In this document: positions 1 through 6,663 of the stretch, one piece after another
How the letters are laid out: every line of letters starts with the position of its first letter
How positions within the stretch are numbered: the stretch's first letter is position 1
NCBI GenBank assembly: GCA_034003585.1
Contig: JAVEYH010000094.1
Span: 1-14,365, forward strand
Length of the DNA: 14,365 nt
Source of the DNA: JAPXSY01 sp034003585
GTDB taxonomy: Bacteria; Verrucomicrobiota; Kiritimatiellia; RFP12; UBA1067
Direction of reading: 5' to 3'
The notes under the pieces: model-generated
What the model saw: the letters and a program-made list of their open reading frames with translations, nothing else
The model's database searches: none
Told to the model about the DNA's origin: nothing
Position numbers and translations under genes: made by a program

Positions 1-2207
1 AGGGCGAGGAAGGGCTGGAGACGTTCGCGGACGGCCTTCCAGAGGTTCTCCTTCTGCTTGACCAGGTCCATTTCGGTGCTGGGCTCGGTCTCGATACGCA
101 GCGTGTCGCGGATGACCCCGCCGAGGACGGTTTGCAGGCTGTCGCCGAGTTCAAAGGTCCGCTGGGTATCGCCGGATGGCGTCATCAGTAGCGGCGCCTG
201 CCGCAGCTCGGCGGGCGTGACGGCGAGCAGGGCGTTGCCCTGGCGGAGGTGGTGGTCCAGGAAGTTGAGGGGTTCGTCGGCCGCGATGCAGGTGAGCCAG
301 AGGGAGAGCTTGGCGAGCTCGACGGCCATGGGGTTGATGTCGACACCGTGAATGCAGGCCTCGACGACGCGACGGCGCCAGTAAGCCAACTCCGCGCGTT
401 CCTGCGAAATGCCGGGAGAGACGGGGATTTTGTGTTGCGCGAGGATTTCGTCGCGGCTGATGCGGTCCTCGCCCTCCGCGACGATCTGGCGCGTCATGGG
501 CCGGGTGGTCGGATGGCCCATGATCCGTTCGGCCAGCCATTCGGTGGCGCGGACGAGGAAGTGCCCGCTGCCCATAGCGGGATCCACGAGATTGAGCTGC
601 AGGACGGCGAGTGCGAAGGCGTTGTTACGGCGGCCCTCCCCGGTGCGGGCGTTGCGTGCGCGCTGCACTTCGGGACGGGTCTCGATCACGGCGAGCAGCG
701 GGTCGAGCGTCTCGCGGACGAGGAAGCGTACGATCCAGTCGGGGGTGTAGAAGATACCGCTGCGGTGGTTCTCGCCGTTGGCGTTGCGCAACTCGAGGCG
801 CGGGCCGACGCTCTCGAAGTGGGCGCCCAGAAGTCCCTCGTAGATGTCGCCGAGCTGGCGGACTTCGAGCGTGCTGTAGTCGATGGTCTCGTTCAGGGCG
901 AGCTGGCGCTGGCGCTCGCCGGGACGGGCGGGAGGCTGGGCGAAAACCAGTTGGCGGAGGATATCGGCCAGGGACTTGTCGCCGACGCGCCACTCCGCCA
1001 GACGGGCATACTGGACGGGGTTGAAAAGGCCGCCGTTGTAGCGGGTGACGCCAAGAGCCTTGTTCTGGCGGGGATGGGTACCGTTGATGAGGTGGAAAAG
1101 GCGGGTCAGATCCTCGTAGAGAGAGAAAAAGGCGTCGTCCTGATAGAGTGAGCGGTCGCGCAGGCGGTCGACGAGCCGGGCGAGCGAGAACTCGCGCAGA
1201 TAGCGGCTTTTGGCACCGGCTCCCGCGCGGCGGACGGGCAGCAGGTCGCGGCTCTCGGCGTAGAGGATGAAGAGAAGGCGGTAGAGGAAGATGAGGGCGT
1301 TTTCGTAAACGGCGGGGAAGTCGGCTTCGGTCAGGCGGTTATCAGGACAGTTGACGAAGGCGCTGCCAAGATCCTCGAGCACATTGAAGATCCGTTTACG
1401 CAGGTTGATCTCCAGCTCGGTCTGCGCCCGGAGCGACTGCTCGCGGACGCGCTCCAGGAAGCAGGAATCCTCGCCGTCGCGTTCGAAAGCGGCGGCGCGG
1501 AAGAGAGAGAAGAAGAGCTGAAAGTCACTTTCGGGGCAGACCTGGCCGTCGTGGACCAGATGAAAAGTAAAGCAGGCATCCACGGCGGCCTTTTCGGCAT
1601 AGAGGCGCCACTCGTTGCCGTTGGTCAGGATGGCCCAGGAGAAGAAGCGGCGTCCGGTTTCATCCCGCGCGTGGTTCAGGTAGTCCTGAATCTGCTGGCT
1701 GGGGAACCAGCCGGGCGTATCCCTGCTGGACATCCGGTCGAGGGGGTGCTGCCATTTTTTCGCTTCGAGAACCGTGGCGCTGTAGCGGAAAAGGGTTGAG
1801 GCGTCAGAGGAGGTGGTGGCGGCGGCAAAGGCGTCCTCCGAAGCGAAGAGGCAATAGTCGGGGCGCTTGCGGGTGCCCAGGTTGCCGGGCATGTTTTCCT
1901 CGGGCAGGCGGCGCCAGCCGAGGGCGTCGAGAAGGGGATCCAACAAGACAGACCGTGTGAAAGACTCGGGGCGGCGCCGCAGGGCGTCGCCATGCTCGCG
2001 GACGAGGCGACAGACAAGGGCATAGGCTGCGGCGATCTCCTGCGGTGACGCAAAGAGACGGGAACTGCGGATATGGCGGGCCAGATAGGTTTTGGAAAAC
2101 AGCCCGCGCGTTTCAAATGGTTCCTGATAGCCTTCGCCGGTCAGGGCTAACGTCATTTGGCTGTCGCTGTTCGCGTCTTGGCGGGTTTGTGGCATGGTTT
2201 TCGGCAT
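1..2207 (-). CDS. Type IIG / Eco57I-like restriction-modification protein (nuclease + N6-adenine methylase), partial at the 3' end
   Basis: The frame is open on the minus strand from about 2460 down to position 1, giving about 735 codons with no stop, so the C-terminus lies outside the window. The protein would cut and methylate DNA from one chain. In the N-terminal part, RKRPDYCLF followed about 30 residues later by VLEAKKW fits a PD-(D/E)XK nuclease (D117, E148, K150 from the 2207 start). GIFYTPDWIV near residue 485 precedes the methylase core, and DPAMGSGHFLV near residue 542 is the S-adenosylmethionine-binding motif I of N6-adenine methylases. HGVDINPMAVELAKLSLWL follows, as in Eco57I-type enzymes. 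The catalytic NPPY motif and the target-recognition domain are not reached. The start is uncertain: in-frame ATGs at 2207, 2195 and 2156 all lack a strong ribosome site. 2207 was chosen because MPKTMPQTRQ reads as a normal N-terminus. No partner methylase or specificity subunit is visible. Confidence 0.85.
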   Translation of the reverse strand, partial: MPKTMPQTRQDANSDSQMTLALTGEGYQEPFETRGLFSKTYLARHIRSSRLFASPQEIAAAYALVCRLVREHGDALRRRPESFTRSVLLDPLLDALGWRRLPEENMPGNLGTRKRPDYCLFASEDAFAAATTSSDASTLFRYSATVLEAKKWQHPLDRMSSRDTPGWFPSQQIQDYLNHARDETGRRFFSWAILTNGNEWRLYAEKAAVDACFTFHLVHDGQVCPESDFQLFFSLFRAAAFERDGEDSCFLERVREQSLRAQTELEINLRKRIFNVLEDLGSAFVNCPDNRLTEADFPAVYENALIFLYRLLFILYAESRDLLPVRRAGAGAKSRYLREFSLARLVDRLRDRSLYQDDAFFSLYEDLTRLFHLINGTHPRQNKALGVTRYNGGLFNPVQYARLAEWRVGDKSLADILRQLVFAQPPARPGERQRQLALNETIDYSTLEVRQLGDIYEGLLGAHFESVGPRLELRNANGENHRSGIFYTPDWIVRFLVRETLDPLLAVIETRPEVQRARNARTGEGRRNNAFALAVLQLNLVDPAMGSGHFLVRATEWLAERIMGHPTTRPMTRQIVAEGEDRISRDEILAQHKIPVSPGISQERAELAYWRRRVVEACIHGVDINPMAVELAKLSLWLTCIAADEPLNFLDHHLRQGNALLAVTPAELRQAPLLMTPSGDTQRTFELGDSLQTVLGGVIRDTLRIETEPSTEMDLVKQKENLWKAVRERLQPFLA

Positions 2208-2330
2208 CCGATCCGGAACATCCGGCGTTACCGTCCAGCGGCAACGCCAACACATTACATGACGATACCGCGACGCGGCCTGCCTGACAAGCGCAAGTTG
2301 CAGGCAATGGGTAATCGGGTAATCGGTTGG

Positions 2331-2473
2331 TTTTTCTTTTCTGGGTCCCGGCGGTCGTTTCGGGGAAACGACCCTACCTGAACATGCCGGATTTTTGCGT
2401 TTGCATCCGCCGCCGGTAGGGACGGTTCCCCGAACCGTCCGTTTATAGAAAACGTGTGTCTAAAAAAGCCGTG
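2331..2473 (+). mobile_element. Palindrome-pair (REPIN/MITE-like) element, copy 1
   Basis: This 143-bp element contains two related palindromes in inverted orientation. The left one (2353-2373) has arms GGTCGTTTC/GAAACGACC around a 3-base loop. The right one (2420-2440) has arms GGACGGTTC/GAACCGTCC, also around 3 bases. Both are bordered on the inside by the same 6-mer (CCTACC on the left, GGTAGG on the right), so the two units point toward each other like a paired REP element. The element lies between two copies of the 14-bp direct repeat GGGTAATCGGTTGG (2317-2330 and 2474-2487), which look like a target duplication. Its right end reads CACGGCTT on the minus strand, exactly as the outer end of the second copy at 5935. 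A block of 37 bp (2350-2386) is identical to 6027-6063 in inverse orientation. It encodes no protein and would have to be moved by a transposase elsewhere. Confidence 0.7.
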
Positions 2474-2640
2474 GGGTAATCGGTTGGCGCGTTGCGTCAC
2501 AATTCATGACACCGATATTGTGGTGTGAGCCCGTTTTGACAAAACGGAGCGCCCCTGTGAAACAACGCATTTCTCGGGATTCCACGCCTTTCAGACAGGG
2601 TATTACAACTCCTAAGGCCTCCCTCCTAAATCCTCCTTAA

Positions 2641-2683
2641 GGCGCGGGGTGCGATTCAACTTTTTTGAATCGCACCCCGCGCC
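2641..2683. repeat. Perfect 19-bp inverted repeat (hairpin)
   Basis: Arms 2641-2659 and 2665-2683 are perfectly complementary and the loop is 5 bases (CTTTT). The arms are GC-rich at the base (GGCGCGGGG) and end in TTCAA/TTGAA at the loop. No T-run follows on either strand, so it is not a typical intrinsic terminator. It sits just upstream of the candidate lactate dehydrogenase promoter and could bind a protein or insulate that promoter. A GTG at 2649 inside it would extend the dehydrogenase by 27 residues but is an unlikely start. Confidence 0.8.
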
Positions 2684-2692
2684 ACAACCCGC

Positions 2693-2722
2693 TTGCGGAA
2701 AACGCGGGCCGGCCCCTATAAT
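2693..2722 (+). promoter_or_regulatory. Candidate sigma-70-type promoter for the lactate dehydrogenase gene
   Basis: A -35-like TTGCGG (2693-2698) and a consensus -10 TATAAT (2717-2722) are separated by 18 bp. The ATG at 2730 begins only 8 bases after the -10, and no Shine-Dalgarno sequence lies between them. If the promoter is real, the transcript would be leaderless or nearly so. The evidence is sequence match only. Confidence 0.45.
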
Positions 2723-2729
2723 CCGCCTC

Positions 2730-3734
2730 ATGAAACGGAAACCGAAGAAAGTCGTGATCACCGGCGTCGGGGAGGTCGGCGCATCCTTCGCGTACGCGCT
2801 GATGCAGTCCGGCCTGGCGGAGGAGATCGCCCTGATCGACCTCAACGACGATCTCGTGCAAGGCCAGGCCCTGGATCTCGCGCACGGGCTGCCCTTTGTG
2901 CCGCCGGTCCACATCCATGCCGGATCGGCGGACGACTATGCGGACGCGGCCCTCATCGTCATCACGGCCGGCGCGAAACAGCGCCCCGGGGAATCGCGGC
3001 TCGCCCTGCTGGGCCGCAATGCGGACATTCTCTCCGGCATCGCGGATGAGATCGTGGCCCGGGCCTCGCGGGCCGTCATCGTGGTGGTCAGCAACCCGGT
3101 GGATATCCTGACCCACGTCTTCCTGCGGCGCTCCGGCCTGCCCAAAAACCGGGTCATCGGTTCCGGCACCGTGCTGGACAGCGCGCGGTTCCGCATTCTG
3201 CTGAGCCGGCATTGCGGCGTGGACGTGCGGAATGTGCACGCCTACATTCTCGGCGAACACGGTGACAGCGAAGTCGCGGCCTGGTCCATGGCGCATGTGG
3301 CCGGCATGCCGATCACCGAGTATTGCGCCGTGTGCGGCCAGTGCGCCGGCTGGAGCCGGATCCGGGAGAAGATCGTGCGGCAGGTGCGTGATTCCGCCTA
3401 CCACATCATCGGGTACAAAGGGGCGACCTGTTACGGCATCGGCCTCGCCCTGATCCGCATCGCGGGCGCGATCCTGCGCGACGAGCACAGCGTCCTGAGC
3501 GTGTCGAGCCTGATGGAGGGCGAGTTCGGCATCCGCGACGTCTGTTTGAGCGTCCCCTGCATCGTCGGCGCCGGGGGTGTGGAACGCATCGTCAGCGGCC
3601 CGCTCTCGCAAAAGGAATCGGAGGCGCTGCGCGCCTCCGCGGAGATCCTGCGCCAGACCCTCGACGCGCTCGGAAACGCGGGATTGACGCCCCGGACGCC
3701 TGCCGCGCATAATGTCCCCAACCGTGTCCCGTGA
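2730..3734 (+). CDS. ldh: L-lactate dehydrogenase (LDH/MDH superfamily)
   Basis: This 334-residue cytoplasmic enzyme would reduce pyruvate to L-lactate with NADH. The N-terminus has the dinucleotide-binding loop GVGEVGASFAYAL (residues 12-24), with the acidic end of the second strand in ALIDLNDD. GAKQRPGESR (81-90) carries Gln84 at the substrate-specificity position, where malate dehydrogenases have Arg; this supports lactate. SNPVDILTHV (121-130), GSGTVLDSARFR (Asp150, Arg153) and LGEHGDSE (catalytic His177) are classic LDH blocks. A roughly 20-residue proline-rich tail extends past the usual end. The start at 2730 gives MKRKPKKVVITGVG, with the first strand directly after the Met; upstream in-frame codons run through the hairpin. 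There is no ribosome-binding site, consistent with a leaderless mRNA. The DUF1080 gene follows after 24 bp, so the two are probably co-transcribed. Confidence 0.92.
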   Translation: MKRKPKKVVITGVGEVGASFAYALMQSGLAEEIALIDLNDDLVQGQALDLAHGLPFVPPVHIHAGSADDYADAALIVITAGAKQRPGESRLALLGRNADILSGIADEIVARASRAVIVVVSNPVDILTHVFLRRSGLPKNRVIGSGTVLDSARFRILLSRHCGVDVRNVHAYILGEHGDSEVAAWSMAHVAGMPITEYCAVCGQCAGWSRIREKIVRQVRDSAYHIIGYKGATCYGIGLALIRIAGAILRDEHSVLSVSSLMEGEFGIRDVCLSVPCIVGAGGVERIVSGPLSQKESEALRASAEILRQTLDALGNAGLTPRTPAAHNVPNRVP

Positions 3735-3758
3735 CGGAACGCCCCTCCGGAGAAAAAC

Positions 3759-4616
3759 ATGACCGCGTCAAGCAAACCCCTCCTCGCCCTCCTCGCCCTG
3801 TTCTGCGCCGCCGCGCCCTCCTCCCGGGCCGCCGAGCCGGTGAAAAGCAAAGTCGATGTGATCGACCTGCTGCGCCAGGGGCAGGTCGACCTGTTCCTCA
3901 ACCCCAAGGCTGTGCCCTGCGATCCGCCGGAAAACGTGTTTCAGGCGCGCGACGGCGAGCTGCGCATCAGCGGCGCGGGATTCGGGTATCTGGCCACCCG
4001 GCAGGCGTACCGCAATTACCACCTGGTCCTGGAGTTCAAATGGGGGCCGCGCACCTGGGGCCAGCGTGAAAAACGGGCGCGCGACAACGGCATCCTCGTC
4101 CATGCGTACGGTCCGCACGGCGCCTACGGCGAGACCTTCATGGCCAGCATCGAGGCGCAGATCATCGAGGGCGGGATGGGCGATTTCCTGGTGCTTGGCG
4201 CGACGCTGCCGGACGGCACCCGGCTGGACACCCGGCTGGACTGCGAATACGAACTCGACCGCGACGGCGAAAAGCGCTGGCGCCGCGGCGCGCCGCGGCA
4301 GACGGTCCGTGACGGCCGGGTGAACTGGGAGCAGCGGGACGAGGACTGGGAGGACCGCATCGGTTTCCGCGGCGCGTTCGACCCGGACGCGCCCGCGGGC
4401 GGATGGAACCGCATGGAGGTGATCGCGCGGGACGACACGCTGCTCTGCCGGTTCAACGGCCGGGTGGTCAACGAGGGCTTCGCGGCGCAGCCCAAGGAAG
4501 GCCGGGTCTGCATCCAGACCGAAGGCGCGGAGATGATCGTGCGGCGGTTCGAACTCTGGCCGCTCGGCACGTTCAAGGAAACCTGGCCCCCGGAGCCCCC
4601 CGCCGCCGCGAAATGA
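3759..4616 (+). CDS. Secreted DUF1080 (3-keto-disaccharide hydrolase-like) protein
   Basis: This 285-residue protein has a Sec signal peptide (hydrophobic LLALLALFCAAAP, cleavage near residue 24 after SSRA). The rest matches the DUF1080 / 3-keto-disaccharide hydrolase domain, a concanavalin-like beta sandwich abundant in Verrucomicrobiota and Planctomycetota. Typical blocks are YRNYHLVLEFKWG (84-96), RDNGILVHAYG (108-118), IEAQIIEGGMGDF (131-143), GWNRMEVIARDD (215-226), NGRVVNEG (233-240) and RRFELWPLG near the end. Members are thought to bind or hydrolyse carbohydrates outside the cytoplasm; the substrate cannot be read from sequence. CCGGAG lies six bases before the ATG as ribosome site. 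The gene sits between lactate dehydrogenase and an exported unknown protein on the same strand. Its stop overlaps a possible ATG at 4613 (ATGA). Confidence 0.88.
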   Translation: MTASSKPLLALLALFCAAAPSSRAAEPVKSKVDVIDLLRQGQVDLFLNPKAVPCDPPENVFQARDGELRISGAGFGYLATRQAYRNYHLVLEFKWGPRTWGQREKRARDNGILVHAYGPHGAYGETFMASIEAQIIEGGMGDFLVLGATLPDGTRLDTRLDCEYELDRDGEKRWRRGAPRQTVRDGRVNWEQRDEDWEDRIGFRGAFDPDAPAGGWNRMEVIARDDTLLCRFNGRVVNEGFAAQPKEGRVCIQTEGAEMIVRRFELWPLGTFKETWPPEPPAAAK

Positions 4617-4654
4617 GCCTGTCCGCGCCGCCCTCCGACCGGAGTCACACCGCC

Positions 4655-5602
4655 ATGCCACATCACATCCCGCACCTGCTGCCGGCCGCCGCCTGCGCCG
4701 CGGCCCTGCTCTGCGCCGCCGCGGCGGCGCAGCAGCCCGGCACCGCCCCGTTCGACCGTTCGGCCCTCCTCCGCGAACTGGAGACGCTGGAGCGCTCCCA
4801 CAGGGAAAAGGTCACCGCCGAACAGAAAACGATCGGACTGGCCCTGGGCAAGGCGCTCTCCAACACCCGCGAACTGCTCGACCTCTACGCCGAGGCGGTC
4901 TTCGCGACCCGGTTCGAAGGCGCGAAAAAAGGGAACGCCGAATTCCGGAAATGGAAGAACGGCCAGGATGACCTGTTCAAGGACGATGACTTCCACGCCG
5001 CGCTGACGATCCACGCGAACCACCTCTACCTGACTTTCCTGCGCGCGACCGGGGAAGAGCCCCGCAAAGTGAATGAGGCGCTGCTGCAGCATGTCGGCCG
5101 GGTTTGGGCAGCGGAAGCCAAACACGATCTGCGCAAACGCGCGTTCGCCGATCTGTTGGACCGCCCCGTCACACAGGGCGTGCTGGCGCGGCACCTGCAG
5201 TTCGCCTCCAAGCTGCCCGCCCTGGATGAACAGGATAAAGGGTGGGAGCTGCTGGCGGCCCATACCGACGGGATGCTGGAAAAGACGCTGCTTCCCTATT
5301 TGCGGACCCTCCGCACCCCGCTCCTGATCCAGCTCTGGGACAAGCGGATCGAGTGCGAGACGGCGCGGGCCAGGCGCTCCGGACTCCAGGACCGGCTGGG
5401 CCAGTTCACCCGCCAGACCCTGCCGCGCCTGCAGTGGCGGCGCGCCCGCGACCTCATCCTGCTGGGACGCGACGCCGAGGGATTCACCCTCATGATCGGC
5501 CTGTTGCGGCAGAACGCCAACCCGGCGGATTTCGCCCTCTTCGCCAAAGATCTGCGCGAACTCCTCACCGCCGCGCCGAGCGCTCCCGGCACGCCGGAGT
5601 GA
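4655..5602 (+). CDS. Exported helical protein of unknown family
   Basis: I do not recognise this 315-residue protein. It begins with a clear signal peptide (LLPAAACAAALLCAAAAAQ, cleavage near residue 26). The mature part is charged and predicted helical by eye, with no cysteine-rich motif, no further membrane span and no recognisable catalytic motif. Notable stretches are KNGQDDLFKDDDFHAALTIHANHLYL and a C-terminal Arg/Leu-rich segment ending in LRELLTAAPSAPGTPE. The start at 4655 was chosen because it puts the signal peptide at the N-terminus and has GGAG ten bases upstream. An ATG at 4613 overlapping the DUF1080 stop would add 14 residues and imply translational coupling. It probably belongs to the lactate dehydrogenase-DUF1080 transcript. 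Its stop codon lies exactly where a transposase remnant begins (5599), so the native C-terminus may have been replaced. Confidence 0.75.
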   Translation: MPHHIPHLLPAAACAAALLCAAAAAQQPGTAPFDRSALLRELETLERSHREKVTAEQKTIGLALGKALSNTRELLDLYAEAVFATRFEGAKKGNAEFRKWKNGQDDLFKDDDFHAALTIHANHLYLTFLRATGEEPRKVNEALLQHVGRVWAAEAKHDLRKRAFADLLDRPVTQGVLARHLQFASKLPALDEQDKGWELLAAHTDGMLEKTLLPYLRTLRTPLLIQLWDKRIECETARARRSGLQDRLGQFTRQTLPRLQWRRARDLILLGRDAEGFTLMIGLLRQNANPADFALFAKDLRELLTAAPSAPGTPE

Positions 5603-5715
5603 TCACCGCGCTGGAGATGGCGAGCCGCACTCCACGCCCGGACGCAAAGCCGGCGGCACATTCTGACCGCGGCTGCCAGTACGGTTCGCACGAGGATTTC
5701 CTCAACACGCATTTC
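5599..5715 (+). pseudogene. IS3-family transposase (OrfB integrase core) remnant
   Basis: Translation of 39 codons reads VITALEMASRTPRPDAKPAA followed by HSDRGCQYGSHEDFLNTHF. The HSDRGxQY block (from 5659) is a hallmark of the IS3-family OrfB integrase domain and carries the second Asp of the DDE triad; the preceding ALEMA...RP is also typical. Nothing recognisable remains on either side: the first DDE Asp, the Glu and the OrfA frame are absent, so the fragment is dead. It starts at the stop codon of the preceding gene (GTGATC contains its TGA), placing an insertion or deletion junction there. Identification rests on motif recognition in a short stretch. Confidence 0.6.
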
Positions 5716-5757
5716 AAAGTGTGGAACATCCTCGGGAAGCCTGTCGCGTTGGATGCT

Positions 5758-5828
5758 CAATTTGCACAAAGTCAAATTGCAGCCTCGGTAGGCCTTTCCT
5801 ATTGATGACCGAGGATAGGGAGGATAGG
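5758..5828. repeat. Cluster of short inverted and tandem repeats
   Basis: Three small structures sit together. CAATTTG/CAAATTG (5758-5764 / 5773-5779) is an inverted repeat with an 8-base loop. CCTCGGT/ACCGAGG (5783-5789 / 5808-5814) is an inverted repeat with an 18-base loop. GAGGATAGG is repeated twice in tandem (5811-5828). No T-run follows, so a terminator for the plus-strand cluster is not supported, though these are the only hairpins downstream of it. Confidence 0.45.
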
Positions 5829-5934
5829 ACGTACAAGCCGCATTTTCCGGCGGGCTCGGGATAAGGCGAAGTCGGATAACGGCGCTTCTTTCAAGTTCCG
5901 GGCGGCGCGTGAGGGAGCGGGGCAGGCCCGGAAG

Positions 5935-6087
5935 CACGGCTTATTCCTTTGGCTTGTAGCCACATCGAAACGGACGGTTACGGGGAACCGTCCCTACCGA
6001 AGGATCACTAAGAACGGGCAACACAACATGTTCAGGTAGGGTCGTTTCCCCGAAACGACCGCCTGCGGCGCCAAAGGAATAAGCCGT
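5935..6087 (-). mobile_element. Palindrome-pair (REPIN/MITE-like) element, copy 2, inverted relative to copy 1
   Basis: This 153-bp element is bounded by perfect 18-bp terminal inverted repeats (5936-5953 and 6070-6087; outer end ACGGCTTATTCC). It lies between two copies of the 11-bp direct repeat AGGCCCGGAAG (5924-5934 and 6088-6098), as expected for a target duplication. Inside are the same two palindromes as in copy 1 but in reverse order. GGACGGTT/AACCGTCC (5972-5993) has one extra A in the loop. GGTCGTTTC/GAAACGACC (6040-6060) is intact. Positions 6027-6063 match 2350-2386 exactly on the opposite strand, while the centre between the palindromes differs. There is no coding capacity. Agreement of both element ends and flanking duplications with copy 1 makes transposition the best explanation. 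Confidence 0.75.
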
Positions 6088-6146
6088 AGGCCCGGAAGGG
6101 ATTTTCTGGCGCCCGGCGTTGACCCGGGGCGTCGAAAGGCGTAAGA

Positions 6147-6326
6147 ATGGGGCCGTTTTCCCGGTCAGTGCGTAAAGTCGTCCGGACGGACGGGCTCGTG
6201 AGCCTGACCCGCTTCGCGACGCGCTTCCGGTGTCCGGGCGAAGCAGCGACCGGCGAGGACGTGAAACGGGCCATCGCGCTGATGCGGCGATATCGCTCCG
6301 CGCCGCGCGAATTCCTCGGCCTGTAG
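6147..6326 (+). CDS. Possible small protein of 59 residues, unknown
   Basis: The ATG at 6147 opens 59 codons ending at TAG. About 80 percent of third positions are G or C, and the second half reads like an amphipathic helix (GEDVKRAIALMRRYRSAPREFLGL). I recognise no family. There is no clear ribosome-binding site (GGCGTAAGA precedes the ATG), and the ORF lies in a region full of insertion debris. It could be the tail of a decayed gene or a chance frame in GC-rich DNA. Confidence 0.25.
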   Translation: MGPFSRSVRKVVRTDGLVSLTRFATRFRCPGEAATGEDVKRAIALMRRYRSAPREFLGL

Positions 6327-6589
6327 CGGTTTGTTCTGTAACCGAGATTCGATTGTCGGCAAGGAACACCGACAGATTCGGATCCTCGGCAACGCATCCC
6401 ATCTTCCCACGCACAGACGTGCACCCCGGCAGCGCGCTCGCCGCAACTGCGCCCGACAGGACTTCCCGCATGGTCATCCCCCGACCGCTCATCCTCACCG
6501 ATCCCTTAATGCGTTTATTCGGTCAAAACGGCCCGTCCGTCAGCATCAATGTCCGGATGGGATTCCTTTGAAGCGTCCTTAAGCCTTTC

Positions 6590-6610
6590 CTTCTGTCCAA
6601 GCGACAGAAG
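6590..6610 (-). terminator. Weak hairpin downstream of the minus-strand operon
   Basis: CTTCTGTC (6590-6597) pairs with GACAGAAG (6603-6610) around a 5-base loop, about 54 bp past the stop of the last operon gene. The minus-strand transcript continues GGAAAGG, without a U-run, so efficient intrinsic termination is doubtful. It is listed because it is the only stable stem in the right place. Confidence 0.25.
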
Positions 6611-6663
6611 ATTGCGGTTGCATGCCGCTTCCCAAAGGCGCAGACTTCAAACAGGCCTCTGCA

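Larger units (their letters stand above)
2208..2729. other. Intergenic region between divergent genes
   Basis: About 520 bp between the divergently transcribed restriction-modification and lactate dehydrogenase genes. It holds the palindrome-pair element with flanking direct repeats (2317-2487), a short palindrome (CCGTTTTGACAAAACGG, 2531-2547), a pyrimidine-rich stretch with three similar CCTCCT/CCTTAA blocks (2611-2640), a 19-bp hairpin (2641-2683) and a candidate promoter (2693-2722). No reading frame here has convincing protein character. Confidence 0.7.
5603..6663. other. Gene-poor region with insertion debris
   Basis: About 1060 bp between the convergent ends of the plus-strand cluster and the minus-strand operon. 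It contains the IS3 remnant (to 5715), small repeats (5758-5828), a second palindrome-pair element (5935-6087), a possible 59-codon ORF (6147-6326) and a weak hairpin (6590-6610). In 6327-6589 I see nothing convincing. A minus-strand frame there begins with a lipoprotein-like segment (LSGAVAASALPGC) but soon loses protein character. Confidence 0.65.

Noticed and set aside
249..1151. A 300-codon plus-strand open frame
   Set aside because: It lies antisense to the methylase core. The minus strand reads recognisable motifs (DPAMGSGHFLV, FYTPDW), whereas this frame is rich in Ala/Val/Asp/Glu repeats without motifs.
2331..2473. Palindromic repeats as a possible CRISPR array
   Set aside because: There are only two related, inverted units per locus, with no regular spacers and no cas genes.
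2531..2547. Palindrome CCGTTTTGACAAAACGG containing TTGACA
   Set aside because: No -10 sequence lies at a suitable distance and no gene is placed to use it; it may be an operator but nothing supports that.
5941..6498. Minus-strand frame with a lipoprotein-like start (LSGAVAASALPGC)
   Set aside because: Only the first 40 or so residues look protein-like. The rest runs through the palindrome-pair element and is Arg/Ser/Pro-rich, so a real gene is not supported.
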